Shown here piece after piece: positions 34,501 to 44,112 of a DNA stretch of 64,000 bases; the stretch's first letter is position 1; each line of letters begins with the position of its first letter. Under the pieces are notes generated by a model. The model saw only the letters and a list, made by a program, of their open reading frames with translations, did not search any database and had not been told where the DNA came from. The stretch comes from Megalobrama amblycephala (Eukaryota; Chordata; Actinopteri; Cypriniformes; Xenocyprididae), in assembly GCF_018812025.1 (NCBI RefSeq), contig NC_063062.1, forward strand, positions 38,328,228-38,392,227. Direction: 5' to 3'. Made by a program: the position numbers and the translations under genes.

Positions 34501-36495
34501 AATTGGGAACAACAGCAACTCAGCCATGATTGGTAGAACATGTAAAATCACAGAGCGGGGTCAGCGCATGCTGAGGCTCACAGTTCACAGAAGTCGCCAA
34601 CTTTCTGCAGAATCAAAAGCTACAGATATCCAGACATCATTTGGATTTCAGATTAGCTCAAGAACAGTGCGTAGAGGAGACTGTCCTCCAAAGAAACCCA
34701 AATCCTATAGGTCGTTTTTCAAGCACCTTATTACAACCTATATTTACGTTTAAAGTCATGGGCCCTCTAGCTGGCGTAAACAATGACCGTGTCGTGTTAC
34801 ATCTGTCATGAAATGACGTATGACTGTCGTTACCAATCAAAATGAATGTTCATTTAAACTTTTTACACTATTTGTCCTATTTCCAATTAGCAAAAATCAT
34901 TTTTTATTAAAGACTACACCCACCCCACCCCTAAACCTACCCTTTATAGTGCATTTACACTTTATGAGCACATGCGTTCCTTGGGATCGAACCCACGATC
35001 ACATGATTGCATATTGATATTGCAATGCTTTACCAGTTGAGCTATGCAAAACCCGAAATATGACGCAGATAAAAGGGAACAATGCATTAAAATGAAAGTG
35101 TCCTGTTGTCAATATAACTTTAGTAAACGCTCCTTTGGGTCGTATTTCAGGGAAGTGACAAATGACCTATATAGCCATACTGGTTGGAGAACATGTTGAA
35201 AGCAGTGGTGTAAAGCACGCCGCCACTGGAGAAGCGGAGATGTGTTCTCTGGAGTGATGAATCGCGCTTCTCTGTCTGGCAATCCGATGGACGAGTCTGG
35301 GTTTGGCGGTTGCCAGGAGAACGATACTTGCCTGACTGCATTGTGCCAAGTATAAAGTTTGGTGGAGGTGGGATTATGGTGTAGAACAACAGCAGGGTGA
35401 ATAAATGAATTAATTTTCATTTTAGTATGAACTATTCCTTTAATGAACAATGCAAAATAATTGCATAGCTATATTACAGTTATCAGTACATACTTAAATG
35501 CCACATACTGCCAAAAATGTTTAACATTTCACAAGTTTGTGAAATAGTAGTTTGATGTTATTCTGTTATAAATATATAATGCTTCGTTTGCTAAATGTCA
35601 GTCTGAATAGTTTCTTCAGTCTACTTGGTTTTATTTTGTCATCACTGTCTGTCACTCACAGTTACTCTTTCATACTTAAAGGGTTAGTTAATATTAAAAA
35701 TTAAAAAGGTTTATTGAGGTTTTTTTTATCCTCGACAGTGTCACAGATCCCTTGTCTCCAGAACTCCAATTCCCATGATCCTCCTGTTCTCCACACCTGC
35801 ACTCACTTCCCTCGTCATCTCCCCATCATCACTGATCATCATCACCTGGACTTCCTCGTTTGCACTCCCTATATATATATATGGACTCACTCCCTTCACT
35901 CCTTGTCTCTTCTAAATGTTAATCATATGTGTGTACATGCTTCTGCTCAGCGATCTTCATTAAAATACCCTTTTGTGGATATCCTTGTACGCATCATCTC
36001 TACTGCATACTACACACCGTAACAGACAGAAAGCAACAAAATACCACATTCAAAAACGTTTTTACTACTTTTCTGGAGCTTGATTGTGGTCATTTCATTG
36101 CTATGAACAGAGGATCAAAAAAAAAATTATCTGATTTCATCAAAATATCTTAATTTGTGTTCCGAAGATGGACAAAGGTCTTACGGGTGTGGAAGGAATA
36201 CATTTTTGGTGAACTAACCCTTTAAACTTCATAATAAAAGTCAAAAGAATATAAAAGACAAAAACTCCTCCATTATACGCAAACACAAGATCATCGTTCA
36301 GTGTGAGAAACACTGACTGATAATCAGTAGCATCTATTGATGAATTTCCAGCAAATTTCTGTTGTTTATTCCTTTTGAGCTTCTGTGGGTTTTGCATCTG
36401 GAACATAACATTTCTCTGACCTTTTGTGTTTCTGTTTCTTACAGAAATCTGAAATGACGGAGGTGGTTTACACATGTTTCATCACAGATCAATAA
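19595..36495 (+). CDS. CD2/SLAM-like single-Ig membrane receptor (gene 3), 223 aa
   Basis: Five in-phase exons: 19595-19643 (signal peptide [17 protein letters not shown]), 23918-24247 (Ig domain), 28674-28856 (stalk and membrane span), 28956-29014 and 36445-36495 (tail, TAA). It is the tandem duplicate of gene 2, with the same phases, the same GC donor after the membrane exon (AAGG|GCAAGTG) and an almost identical last exon. The Ig domain lacks cysteines but keeps IEWRF and DSGLY; the NET sequon of gene 2 is TET here, leaving NVT. The stalk is two residues longer. The tail again has PTFYTQN and EVVYTCF. The gene spans 16.9 kb against 5.1 kb for gene 2 because of many insertions, including a gag-only LTR element in intron 2 and Tc1, SINE and solo-LTR insertions in intron 4. 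AATAAA lies at 36,570. Coding capacity is intact; expression is unknown. Confidence 0.78.
20133..20676. mobile_element. hAT-like MITE in intron 1 of gene 3
   Basis: Ends pair as inverted repeats: GGCTGGTTCACACTGTGCGAT at the left and ATCGCACAGTGTGAACCCGGC at the right; about 540 bases, no transposase ORF. The target duplication is not clear by eye. Confidence 0.6.
21024..21726. mobile_element. TTAA-flanked MITE with an empty site in the paralog
   Basis: Inverted ends TTAAAGGTACAATCTGTAA and TTACAGATTGTACCTTTAA. Gene 2 shows the unfilled sequence GTCTTAAATAG at about 11,276, where gene 3 has CTCTTAAAGG...CTTTAAATAG. About 700 bases including a GC-rich centre; overlapping small ORFs at 21,245-21,618 are not conserved proteins I recognise. 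Confidence 0.85.
22805..23597. mobile_element. MITE interrupted by a second MITE
   Basis: Outer ends read GGGCCCTTATGCCATATTCACAAAACAT and ATGTTTTGTGAATACGGCCCC. An inner element of about 450 bases (22,957-23,406) has its own ends TTTATAAAGCGTGCG and TTTATAAATGAGGCCCC. Neither encodes a protein. Confidence 0.55.
24287..24383. repeat. (ATAAT)n microsatellite
   Basis: Nearly 20 copies of a 5-base unit 40 bases downstream of the gene 3 Ig exon donor. Gene 2 has only about two units at the same place (13,238), so this is a lineage- or copy-specific expansion. Confidence 0.95.
25092..25376. repeat. Long palindrome with arms of about 120 bases
   Basis: The left arm contains ATTAGAATTCCAGCAGTGTAG and CTCAGGTCAAAGTTTGAACTA; the right arm carries their reverse complements, with a loop of about 36 bases (25,222-25,257). 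It would form a strong hairpin at the heart of the MITE. Confidence 0.85.
25409..25913 (+). repeat. 5' LTR of the gag-only retroelement
   Basis: 505 bases, starts TGTCACGATC and ends CTGTTACA. Differs from the 3' LTR (27,824-28,320) by one base substitution and an 8-base length difference in a TCTG run, as far as I can see. It carries TATAAAGGAC near 25,578 and AATAAAATGC near 25,867, suited to promoter and poly(A) roles. Confidence 0.92.
25969..27433 (+). CDS. Gag-like protein of the LTR retroelement
   Basis: The frame is open from inside the 5' LTR; the likely start is the Met of [13 protein letters not shown]. The N-terminal part of about 100 residues ([19 protein letters not shown], then a stretch ending [11 protein letters not shown]) resembles the capsid-like start of fish gypsy-type Gag proteins as I recall them. 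It is followed by low-complexity repeats: HSSQPAAS units, [10 protein letters not shown] units and about eight 9-residue EQPEPAAVP units from a 27-base tandem repeat. A run of eight G near 27,414-27,421 marks the place where another frame carries WLPEPPDLP repeats to 27,977, so a slip or frameshift there is likely. No zinc knuckle is visible. The exact end is uncertain; the raw frame continues to 27,960. Confidence 0.55.
27001..27190. repeat. 27-bp tandem repeat in the gag-like ORF
   Basis: About seven copies of a 27-base unit (CCCGAGCCCGCTGCCGTCCC and the rest). Being a multiple of three and GC-rich it keeps several frames open on both strands, which explains the overlapping ORFs. Confidence 0.9.
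27824..28320 (+). repeat. 3' LTR of the gag-only retroelement
   Basis: 497 bases, TGTCACGATC to CTGTTACA, paired with 25,409-25,913. Confidence 0.92.
30288..30605. mobile_element. MITE with long inverted ends (intron 4 of gene 3)
   Basis: CAGAGTTAAATCAGCTCTGCT at the left pairs with AGCAGAGTTGATTTAACTCTG at the right, and inner parts (ATGGTCCCTCTCT with AGAGAGGGACCAT) also pair. No ORF. Confidence 0.7.
30702..30941. mobile_element. Small MITE with CTTATGAAAATTAAT ends
   Basis: Inverted ends CTTATGAAAATTAATTATGG and CCATGATTAATTTTCATAAG around AT-rich sequence with several ACCATGG-type inner inverted motifs. Confidence 0.6.
31430..31590. repeat. Degenerate ATTGCTAGCATGATTT tandem repeat
   Basis: Five or six diverged copies of a roughly 25-base unit containing GCTAGCA or GCTAACA. 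Just before it (31,340-31,420) lies one end of a hAT-type repeat (GACACCCCTG). Confidence 0.5.
31600..34250. other. Unrecognised part of intron 4 of gene 3
   Basis: No coding region is supported. A MITE-like end TTAAAGCTGCAGTCTGCGATTTTT lies at about 31,749, an AG microsatellite at 32,661-32,687 and a GC-rich CACCGGGACC motif near 33,290. The ORFs of 60-169 codons here show no domain I know and are probably chance. Confidence 0.35.
34255..35393 (+). mobile_element. Tc1/mariner element split by a SINE-containing insert
   Basis: The left part 34,255-34,690 and right part 35,199-35,393 match a common fish Tc1-like transposon: TACACTATATTGAC start, a helix-turn-helix region reading SSRTVRR, and downstream [19 protein letters not shown] from the DDE catalytic domain. 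About 500 foreign bases and missing transposase sequence separate them. Stops and gaps show it is dead. Confidence 0.75.
34745..35060 (-). mobile_element. tRNA-derived SINE
   Basis: On the minus strand the head reads TAGCTCAACTGGTAAAGC (box A type, 35,026-35,044) and GTGGGTTCGATCCCA (box B, 34,981-34,996), spaced as in a tRNA. The 3' body runs to about 34,745. This is a SINE head and not a tRNA gene: the cloverleaf is degenerate and it continues into unrelated sequence. Confidence 0.6.
35676..36225. mobile_element. TTAA-flanked MITE carrying a solo LTR
   Basis: Ends TTAAAGGGTTAGTTAA and GGTGAACTAACCCTTTAA. The gene 2 intron has the empty site CATACTTAAATTTC (14,875), so the insertion postdates the gene duplication. 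The solo LTR at 35,739 is nested in it. Confidence 0.82.
35739..36024 (+). mobile_element. Solo LTR with perfect target duplication
   Basis: 286 bases from TGTCACAGATCC to CACCGTAACA, flanked by GACAG on both sides (35,734-35,738; 36,025-36,029). Contains a TATATATATATAT box and ATTAAAAT. Internal sequence was lost by LTR-LTR recombination. Confidence 0.88.
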
Positions 36496-36569
36496 TCACA
36501 CAAATCCCGTTTCTTTACAAAGTGTTATATTGTCATTTGTGTTATACTCTGTATTACTGTTTCAAATTA

Positions 36570-36575
36570 AATAAA
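36570..36575 (+). promoter_or_regulatory. Polyadenylation signal of gene 3
   Basis: AATAAA 75 bases after the gene 3 stop codon. Confidence 0.6.
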
Positions 36576-36799
36576 ATTAACATTTGTTGAAGATAATAAA
36601 TCCTGCTTTTTGGTTTCCTTTATACTAATATTATCAAAATTTGATCAAAACTAAATTTTTGATCTGTTTATTGATAGATTGACTCTCCGAGTCACCCCTG
36701 TCATTCAGATCGAAATTGACTATTTCAAAACATTCCACCGGAGAAGAGTTCAGGTGGATGATAACTGGAAAAGGAGATCGGCTGAATATTGTATTTTTT

Positions 36800-38181
<1,382 letters not shown>

Positions 38182-39934
38182 TAGGTCAAATTAAGAATAT
38201 GCTATGTCTGTATGGATAGTCTTGAAAGTAAAACACTCACAAGCACATGGGTTCAGGAAAAAATATGTTAGTGGTGTTTTAGGTGCGTATTCCCTGTAAT
38301 GACAAGGATTCAGTATTTAGTATTTAGGTATAAAATATCTGTACTTAGTGCCTGTAATGTCCATTTCACAAGTTTGTTTCCTCATAAAATCTTTAAGCTA
38401 ATAAGGTTAAGCGATTTGGCTTGCTGTCCGCTGTGGAGGGGCTCGAGAAAGCAGCTTCAACTCGAGCTTGGATATACCCCCCAGGGACTATAGTGCCTGG
38501 AAGAGGAATACGATAGATGAGATGCCTAAATTATGTGGTGGAGTTGGGTAGGTGGAGGGATATCAAAACAACTGATGCCAGAGCAGGGTGAGAAGCTGCT
38601 TATATGCTCTGGTCGTTAATTGAAAGATTAGGGTTCCCTCCTCTTGAAATTATGTTTGAATTTCACTAACTGAAAGATTAGATGGGTTCACTCCTCCCAA
38701 AATTACGTTGTGAACTTCACTTATAGTCTTTACACATCAGCTTGGCTCCTTACATGGTTAAAAACCAGTTAACACTGGCGTCACGTCAGGTCATCACGAC
38801 ACGTGGGTCGAGTTCGGATAGACGTTCGGTTTGACGTTCAATTGATCGGTTGGTCGTTGGCACGGAGTCTGCGCCATATTAGTTAGCAAAGTAAATATAT
38901 AAACTACACCTCATATCGGAACGCAATACATCTTGCACTTTTTTCACTCCTCCCTTCCCAGACAGCAACATAGTGTTGGCCCAGATCCGGCCCACATCAG
39001 GTACATGTGGATTACACGCGGACCAGATCTGGGCCGATACTATGTTGCTGTCGGGGATCACTGTAGCCGCCTACTGTCCAGGCGAGTCGAGGCGTGGCAC
39101 ATCTCAAGCAGAGGCGGCTCGTGGGTTTTAAATAGAGGATGCAAGCTAAATTCTGGTCTGGATCCTCTGCCGATTATTATTAGCCTATTAGCTTAACTGC
39201 TTTAAATTGGCTTTTTGCTGATTTAGACAGAAAATTAAAAGAGAATGACATACAGCAATATAATACAAATGTAATTTCATTCACCTATCACTTGAAGCAA
39301 ACATCCATCCCTCCTTATGTCTGTGTTAAAGGTGATAGAGATGATTTTTTCGTTGACTGAGAATCCAAAGTCTATTACTGAGTTTTTTAAATGAGCGCAT
39401 GCGTAATTCTAGAGAACACCTCCCAAACCTCGTGCACGAGTATTGGAACACGAGTGTTTGTTTACCACCGGCATATGCTGTGTCGTGTCAGTGGATTCAT
39501 TATGTCGGACTCACCGCAGGTAACTCATCAGTTGTTACTCCTGACAAAAACATTGTTATTTGAAAAATATCTGCCAATTACAGTAAAAGCATTTCCGAAA
39601 TTGTAAGTCGAAATTTCGGATATGTTTGTATTTAGGCACAAACTGTATCAATAAAGCTTAGCTATCATATATCATTACAGCTGCTAACTTAGCATACTGA
39701 ATATGCTTTATTTTTCTGTAAATTCGTGAACTCAGTTGTAATTTACTGTGTATTAGAGCACTGAAGATGCTGACACGACGCTACTCCCATTTCAACGCTA
39801 CTCCCATTTCAACTAGCATGTAGTATTTAGCAGACTGGTCACTGCCTTACAACTACAGTACAAGAACAACGTCGATATACCTGAATAACAGTACAACAAT
39901 AATTATTCCACAAAGAAAGAATAATCACTGTTAC
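38182..39934. other. Region with no supported gene
   Basis: AT-rich flank. A possible tiny start exon (MSDSPQ followed by a GTAACTC donor) lies at 39,499-39,516 but has no support beyond the splice-like sequence. Contains the 92-base hairpin at 38,961. Confidence 0.35.
38961..39052. mobile_element. 92-bp hairpin mini-element
   Basis: GACAGCAACATAGTGTTGGCC at the left and its inverted copy ending ACTATGTTGCTGTC at the right, with CCAGATC motifs paired inside. Almost the whole element would fold back. Confidence 0.75.
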
Positions 39935-40170
39935 CTGTCGAGAAGAATTTTTGCGAACTGCGCTTCTGTCTTTACACATCTCTGTTCCTTCATTGCTCTC
40001 CAGTGTTGAAATGTTTCTCCAAGAACGACTCTGGTTAGATTACATTCTTCTGACAATTTTCTCTTCTTCTCAGCGACTTCAAAAAAGTCTTTCTTTTGCG
40101 TCCTCCTTCGGGTTTCTTCTCTTCCATGGTGCAAATTCGAGGAGGAAAGCAGGAACGACAATGAAAACAA
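39935..40170 (-). CDS. Candidate first exon of an unknown protein
   Basis: An open frame of 79 codons starts at Met 40,170 and runs to a good splice donor (CAG|GTAACAG, donor at 39,934). It is rich in Lys/Arg (KKDFFEVAEKKRKLSEE) followed by FQHWRAMKEQRCVKTEAQF. A motif of this shape (F-x-x-W-R then K-T-x-A then a Leu-rich end) is one I associate with uncharacterised fish proteins, but I cannot name it. A second ATG in a good context at 40,127 opens another frame. No following exon was found on the minus strand before 36,500. Confidence 0.35.
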
Positions 40171-40285
40171 ACCGAAACTAACGACGGAGATTCATGCGCT
40201 ATGCGCATAGGCGCCTGTGTAAAGTTACTGGAGCGCGCACTTCTCTCACAAGGAACGTAATGGCAGTGATTGACAAGCCAGAGGG

Positions 40286-40320
40286 CCAATCGTTTACGCG
40301 ATGATTGCGTAAACGATTGG
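40286..40320. repeat. Perfect 14-bp inverted repeat
   Basis: CCAATCGTTTACGC, a 7-base loop, then GCGTAAACGATTGG. Lies just upstream of the candidate minus-strand exon. Confidence 0.85.
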
Positions 40321-41409
40321 CTGATGTTTTTAAGGCCCTACCTCGTTCACAGATGATGTATATTAATATTATTACTTTCAGTGCACCTAATAAATAGTCT
40401 TTTATCAGTTAGTAAAGACAGTTTCAAGTAATGTTGCAAAAATGTATAAAACATAACATCCTCTTTAGCACCTTTAAAAGAGCGCGTTGGGCCATTTAGT
40501 ATAGCTGTGTGCTGTAGTAGCATTGGATTAATTCCTTAATTTTTAATTTGTAGAATGTTTGAATGATAGCTTGGTAAACTTGTTGGCGATCAAATATTCA
40601 ATATTCAAAATCGCAACTCTCCATAATAATTATAATAGGCCTACTTGGTGCATTATCAGTGCACTATAATAAACAATATATTATATATATATATATATAT
40701 ATACACAACATATTATTGTGTAACACAAAAATTACAAACAAAAAATACACATTCCGAAACATGCAATTAAACGAATAACTGGGAATATTATTAACATTAA
40801 AAAATCCTTTCTCCCATTTTCTCTTCAAAATTTTGGGGAAGCTGTGCCTTCCTTGCCTCCCTTGACGAGCCGCCACTGCAAACAGCATTCTTTTCAGGCT
40901 AAAGGCCAATTCACACCGCCCTGACAACGGCCAACAAACGGCAACAAACTCGTCTGTTGGAGTTAGTTGGATCGGTGTGATAACCCTGTTGGCGTCTGTT
41001 GGCGTTTGTTGGCGTTGGTCGGAGTCTGTTTTCACCCGACTGAACATGTTTAATCAGCGTTTGTCCGGTCGTGGAATGTCTGCGCAGTGTGAACAGTTTT
41101 CCAACAAACGGCAACAAACTCTGACGTAATCTGACCTGTTCACGAACCGTTGCCATGACGATGATGCAAATCCCACGCAAAGACAGCTGTTTAATCACGC
41201 CCGCGCCTCACGCGCACACAACAAAGTACTGGAAACGTGACATCGCAGCTTGTTCGTTCTAAAAAATAAAATACAGTTAAAAATAAAAACACACAAAAGG
41301 TACAATAATAGTCCATAGTGCAATCCGTGCCATTCAGCAAGAGCAGCTGCTCCACTTCACCGAAAGAGAGAGGTAATGTTATAACCACCATGAGAGCAAC
41401 GCAGGTTCC
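40321..41409. other. Repeat fragments, no gene
   Basis: 40,890-41,140 is a repeat with inverted CCAACAAACGGCAACAAACTC and TGTTGGCGTTTGTTGGCG motifs and an AATTCACACCGCC end typical of hAT-derived MITEs. A TA microsatellite lies at 40,680-40,702. Small ORFs here have no recognised domain. Confidence 0.45.
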
Positions 41410-41663
41410 CTTTTGATACTTCACTCGTACTGCATATGGGGAAAGGTCTCCTTTTTCCCGTTACTGTAGCCTTTTTCAATAACGCAGTGTAACTGCATCG
41501 TCATTGGTTCAACAAGTGAACCAATGACGGCGCGGCTCTGCTGTGTGGCCTATGGTGATAGAGCGCGCGAACATTCCCACCGAAATGGGCGGGGTTTAGG
41601 GCTATATAAGCGGGCGTTTCGCCATAGGATTTCAGTTCTCTCTCCTTCAACGACGACTTCACA

Positions 41664-41987
41664 TTGCTCCTCGCTGATCTCCGGCTGAAGCCTTTGCCGC
41701 CTGGAAGAAGCTCGCCTGGGAAGAAGCTCTCGCCGCCGTCTCGTTTCATCGCAGCACAGAAGTCGTCCCAGGCTATGCGACACTTCCTGCCTAAACGTTC
41801 CAGCTCTACATCTGCTTCCAGCCGCCCCAAGTCTGCGCCGGCTTGGCAGAACAAACCTGCCCCCTCTACCACTCGGGCAGCACCACCCAAGGAACAGCGC
41901 CCACGTAAGCGCTCCTCCTTCCCGAGGCAGCGTCAGGGGCCCCGGCCTAAAATTACGCTGGACCCGACGCCTCCTAAGCCTTCCTGA
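41664..41987 (+). pseudogene. DIRS Gag-like fragment
   Basis: 107 codons, rich in Ser, Pro, Arg and Lys (for example RPKSAPAWQNKPAPSTT), as in the nucleic-acid-binding Gag of DIRS elements. It stops at 41,985; related sequence continues in another frame to about 42,290. The minus-strand ORF over the same bases is a shadow of GC-rich codons. Confidence 0.55.
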
Positions 41988-42306
41988 GTTTTCAGGAAGG
42001 AAGAGGATGGGGCAAAGTCTCGGCATGGCCGGACCACCCCAAAAGCTCTTTCGTTCCTTCCCCCCTCCGCCCCGTTCAGCTCCGGGCGTGGGAAATATGT
42101 TCAGTGTTGTGCTAACTGGGCCCAGTGTTGCATCCATGCAAAACGCCGCTCTTATGGCGAGCACTGTTAATATTTTACCTTCTCTAAGAAAGAGCAAAGT
42201 TCCTCTTCCACTCTCTCCAGTGTGCGGGCCCCCGATTGGCGACCCGTCATCCGATACCATTCAACCCCTTGTCACGCGGGCCGAGGCCTAGCGGGCCATC
42301 CCTGGA

Positions 42307-42605
42307 GTGTCAAGCTGTGTTCTCGGGACCGTAAATCAAGGCTACTCGCTTCAGTTCGCCCGAAGGCCCCCGTGCTTCAGCGGGGTGCTTCAGACTTCAG
42401 TCAATGCGGACGACTCTCATGTCCTCCGAGCTGAAGTCGTGTCTCTTCTGAGGAAAGGAGCTATAGAAATAGTCTCTCCCTCAGAGAGCAATTCCGGGTT
42501 TTACAGCCGTTATTTTCTAGTCCCCAAGAAAGATGGCGGTCTCAGACCCATCTTAGATCTCAGGCTCTTGAACCTCTCCCTCATGAGACTGAAGTTCAAA
42601 ATGCT
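42307..42605 (+). pseudogene. DIRS reverse transcriptase, N-terminal fragment
   Basis: Contains the RT fingers region: VVSLLRKGAIEIVSP, FYSRYFLVPKKDGGLRPILD and LRLLNLSLMRLKFKML. The palm catalytic motifs are absent because the element ends at about 42,605; the open frame continues to 42,768 in unrelated sequence. Confidence 0.8.
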
Positions 42606-43460
42606 AACTGTATCGCGCACATCGCGGAGCAAGTGCGACCCTCCCTCTCAAACAGTAAATAACGAAAATGAGTGGAAAAGGAATACACGGGTTCTAAATT
42701 TGGACCAGCGACCAGAAGATCAGACTCGCTCAAGAGACTGTGTCAGCAACAGGGGTAGAAGAAAATGACGACAACACTGGCTGCATCAGAAACAGGTAAA
42801 GTGTATTAAAGGGAATGTTAACAATGCAATAATGAAAGAAAAAATATATATAATAATAATAATAAGAGTCAGAGTCAGAGTTTCAATACATCATCAAAAC
42901 CAATAAACAAACAAAAACAAAAAAATGGATATAGTGACCAAAAAGGGGTAATGGAGAATAAAACAGATGAAAAGAAGAAAATAAGTAAATGTATTCTTCT
43001 TATAACCCTTATATATTTAAATTTTCTATTTTTCTATTTATTTATTTTTAATTGTTTGTCTATATCTTTTGACCTATTTAGATTCAATCTAATAAAGTTA
43101 ACTGCCTCTTATTCTGCTAATATGGAATATAGGTATATAGAATAATTATAGAATATATATATTTCACCTATTTATTCAATTTGTTTCTAATTGGCTTATT
43201 TAATATAGATAACTTTGAATTTGACTTTGAATACAATTCTTCCAAATGACACTTTGAAATGCCTTTTTCCCCTCTTGTTCTTCAGAAATACAACAGCAAC
43301 AAAAATAAAATAAAAATAAAACCAAATAATTTGACAGTGGAATTTGAGAGTAGAAAATCAGTAGGAAAAAAAAGAAAGAAAAATTACAATAGATAAACCT
43401 TAATGCTCACAATAAGAGTCCCAGTGTGGATTAGGGTTTCACCAACTTTAACTCAGTTCA
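42606..43460. other. AT-rich spacer, no gene
   Basis: No recognisable gene or element between the DIRS fragment and the L2 tail. Confidence 0.4.
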
Positions 43461-43545
43461 AGGCAAGGCAAGGCAATTTTATTTGTATAGCACATTTCAT
43501 ACACAATGGTAATTCAAAGTGCTTTACATAAAGAAGAATAATAAA
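43461..43545 (-). mobile_element. 3' tail of an L2-type LINE
   Basis: On the minus strand this reads AAAGCACTTTGAATTACC, GAAATGTGCTATACAAATAAA and ends in CCTTG repeats, a 3' tail common to L2-type LINEs and their SINEs in fish. It lies in line with the coding part upstream, separated by about 550 bases of other sequence. Confidence 0.6.
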
Positions 43546-44112
43546 AATAGAACATAAGGAATAGAAATAACAGTAAAAACAGAGAATTTTGCTATTTGGA
43601 TAGAAGAGCTAGGAAGTCTTAGGGAGTTTTTTGTTGTTGTTGTTGTCCGTCAGAGTGGATCTAAATGGATCTATCCATCAGAGAGGATCTGAATGGATCT
43701 TCCTCACCAAATTTTTAACCTAATCACTTTCTTCCTAATTCTCCCAGGTCTTTCAACCAGACAGCAATATTTAAAATGCATTAAAAGTCAGAATCATGAT
43801 GATACATAAAAGATATAAAATACATTAAAAATTAAATAAAAACAGGAAAAGAAATTTAAAGAATAAAAAGATAATACGTATAAAATAAATCGGAAGCCTC
43901 TCAAGCGAGGACATCTACATTCCGATTGGTTGCCGCCAAACCGCGTCATAGCTCATTACCATAAAGTTAACCTGATTTCAACTCTCCTCGCCGCTCTCAC
44001 CGTCCAAGACGCGCCGCGCCGCTCTTGCCGGAGCTCGCCGCCGGGCTCTCATTGAAAATGAATGACTTCCTGTCACTTTGACGCTCTCGCCGCCGGCGGT
44101 GTGAACACACAG
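43546..44112. other. Foreign sequence inside the L2 element
   Basis: Contains GC-rich inverted-type sequence at 43,980-44,108 (CTCGCCGCTCTCACC, GGTGTGAACACA) resembling a hAT MITE end, and A/T-rich tail-like sequence at 43,790-43,880. No gene. Confidence 0.4.

Larger units (their letters stand above)
41410..42605 (+). mobile_element. Truncated DIRS-type (tyrosine recombinase) retroelement
   Basis: Begins with a terminal region (GCATATGGGGAAAGG, and a GCTATATAAGCGGGCG promoter-like stretch near 41,600), then a basic Gag-like frame and the start of a reverse transcriptase. The RT is cut after about 60 residues, so RNase H, methyltransferase and tyrosine recombinase are missing. Confidence 0.75.

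Noticed and set aside
34976..35046. Possible tRNA gene on the minus strand
   Set aside because: Boxes A and B are present but the acceptor and anticodon stems do not pair well and the sequence continues into a SINE body.
41550..42260. 236-codon minus-strand ORF
   Set aside because: It overlaps the DIRS Gag-like region on the other strand; GC-rich codons leave the opposite frame open. No known domain.
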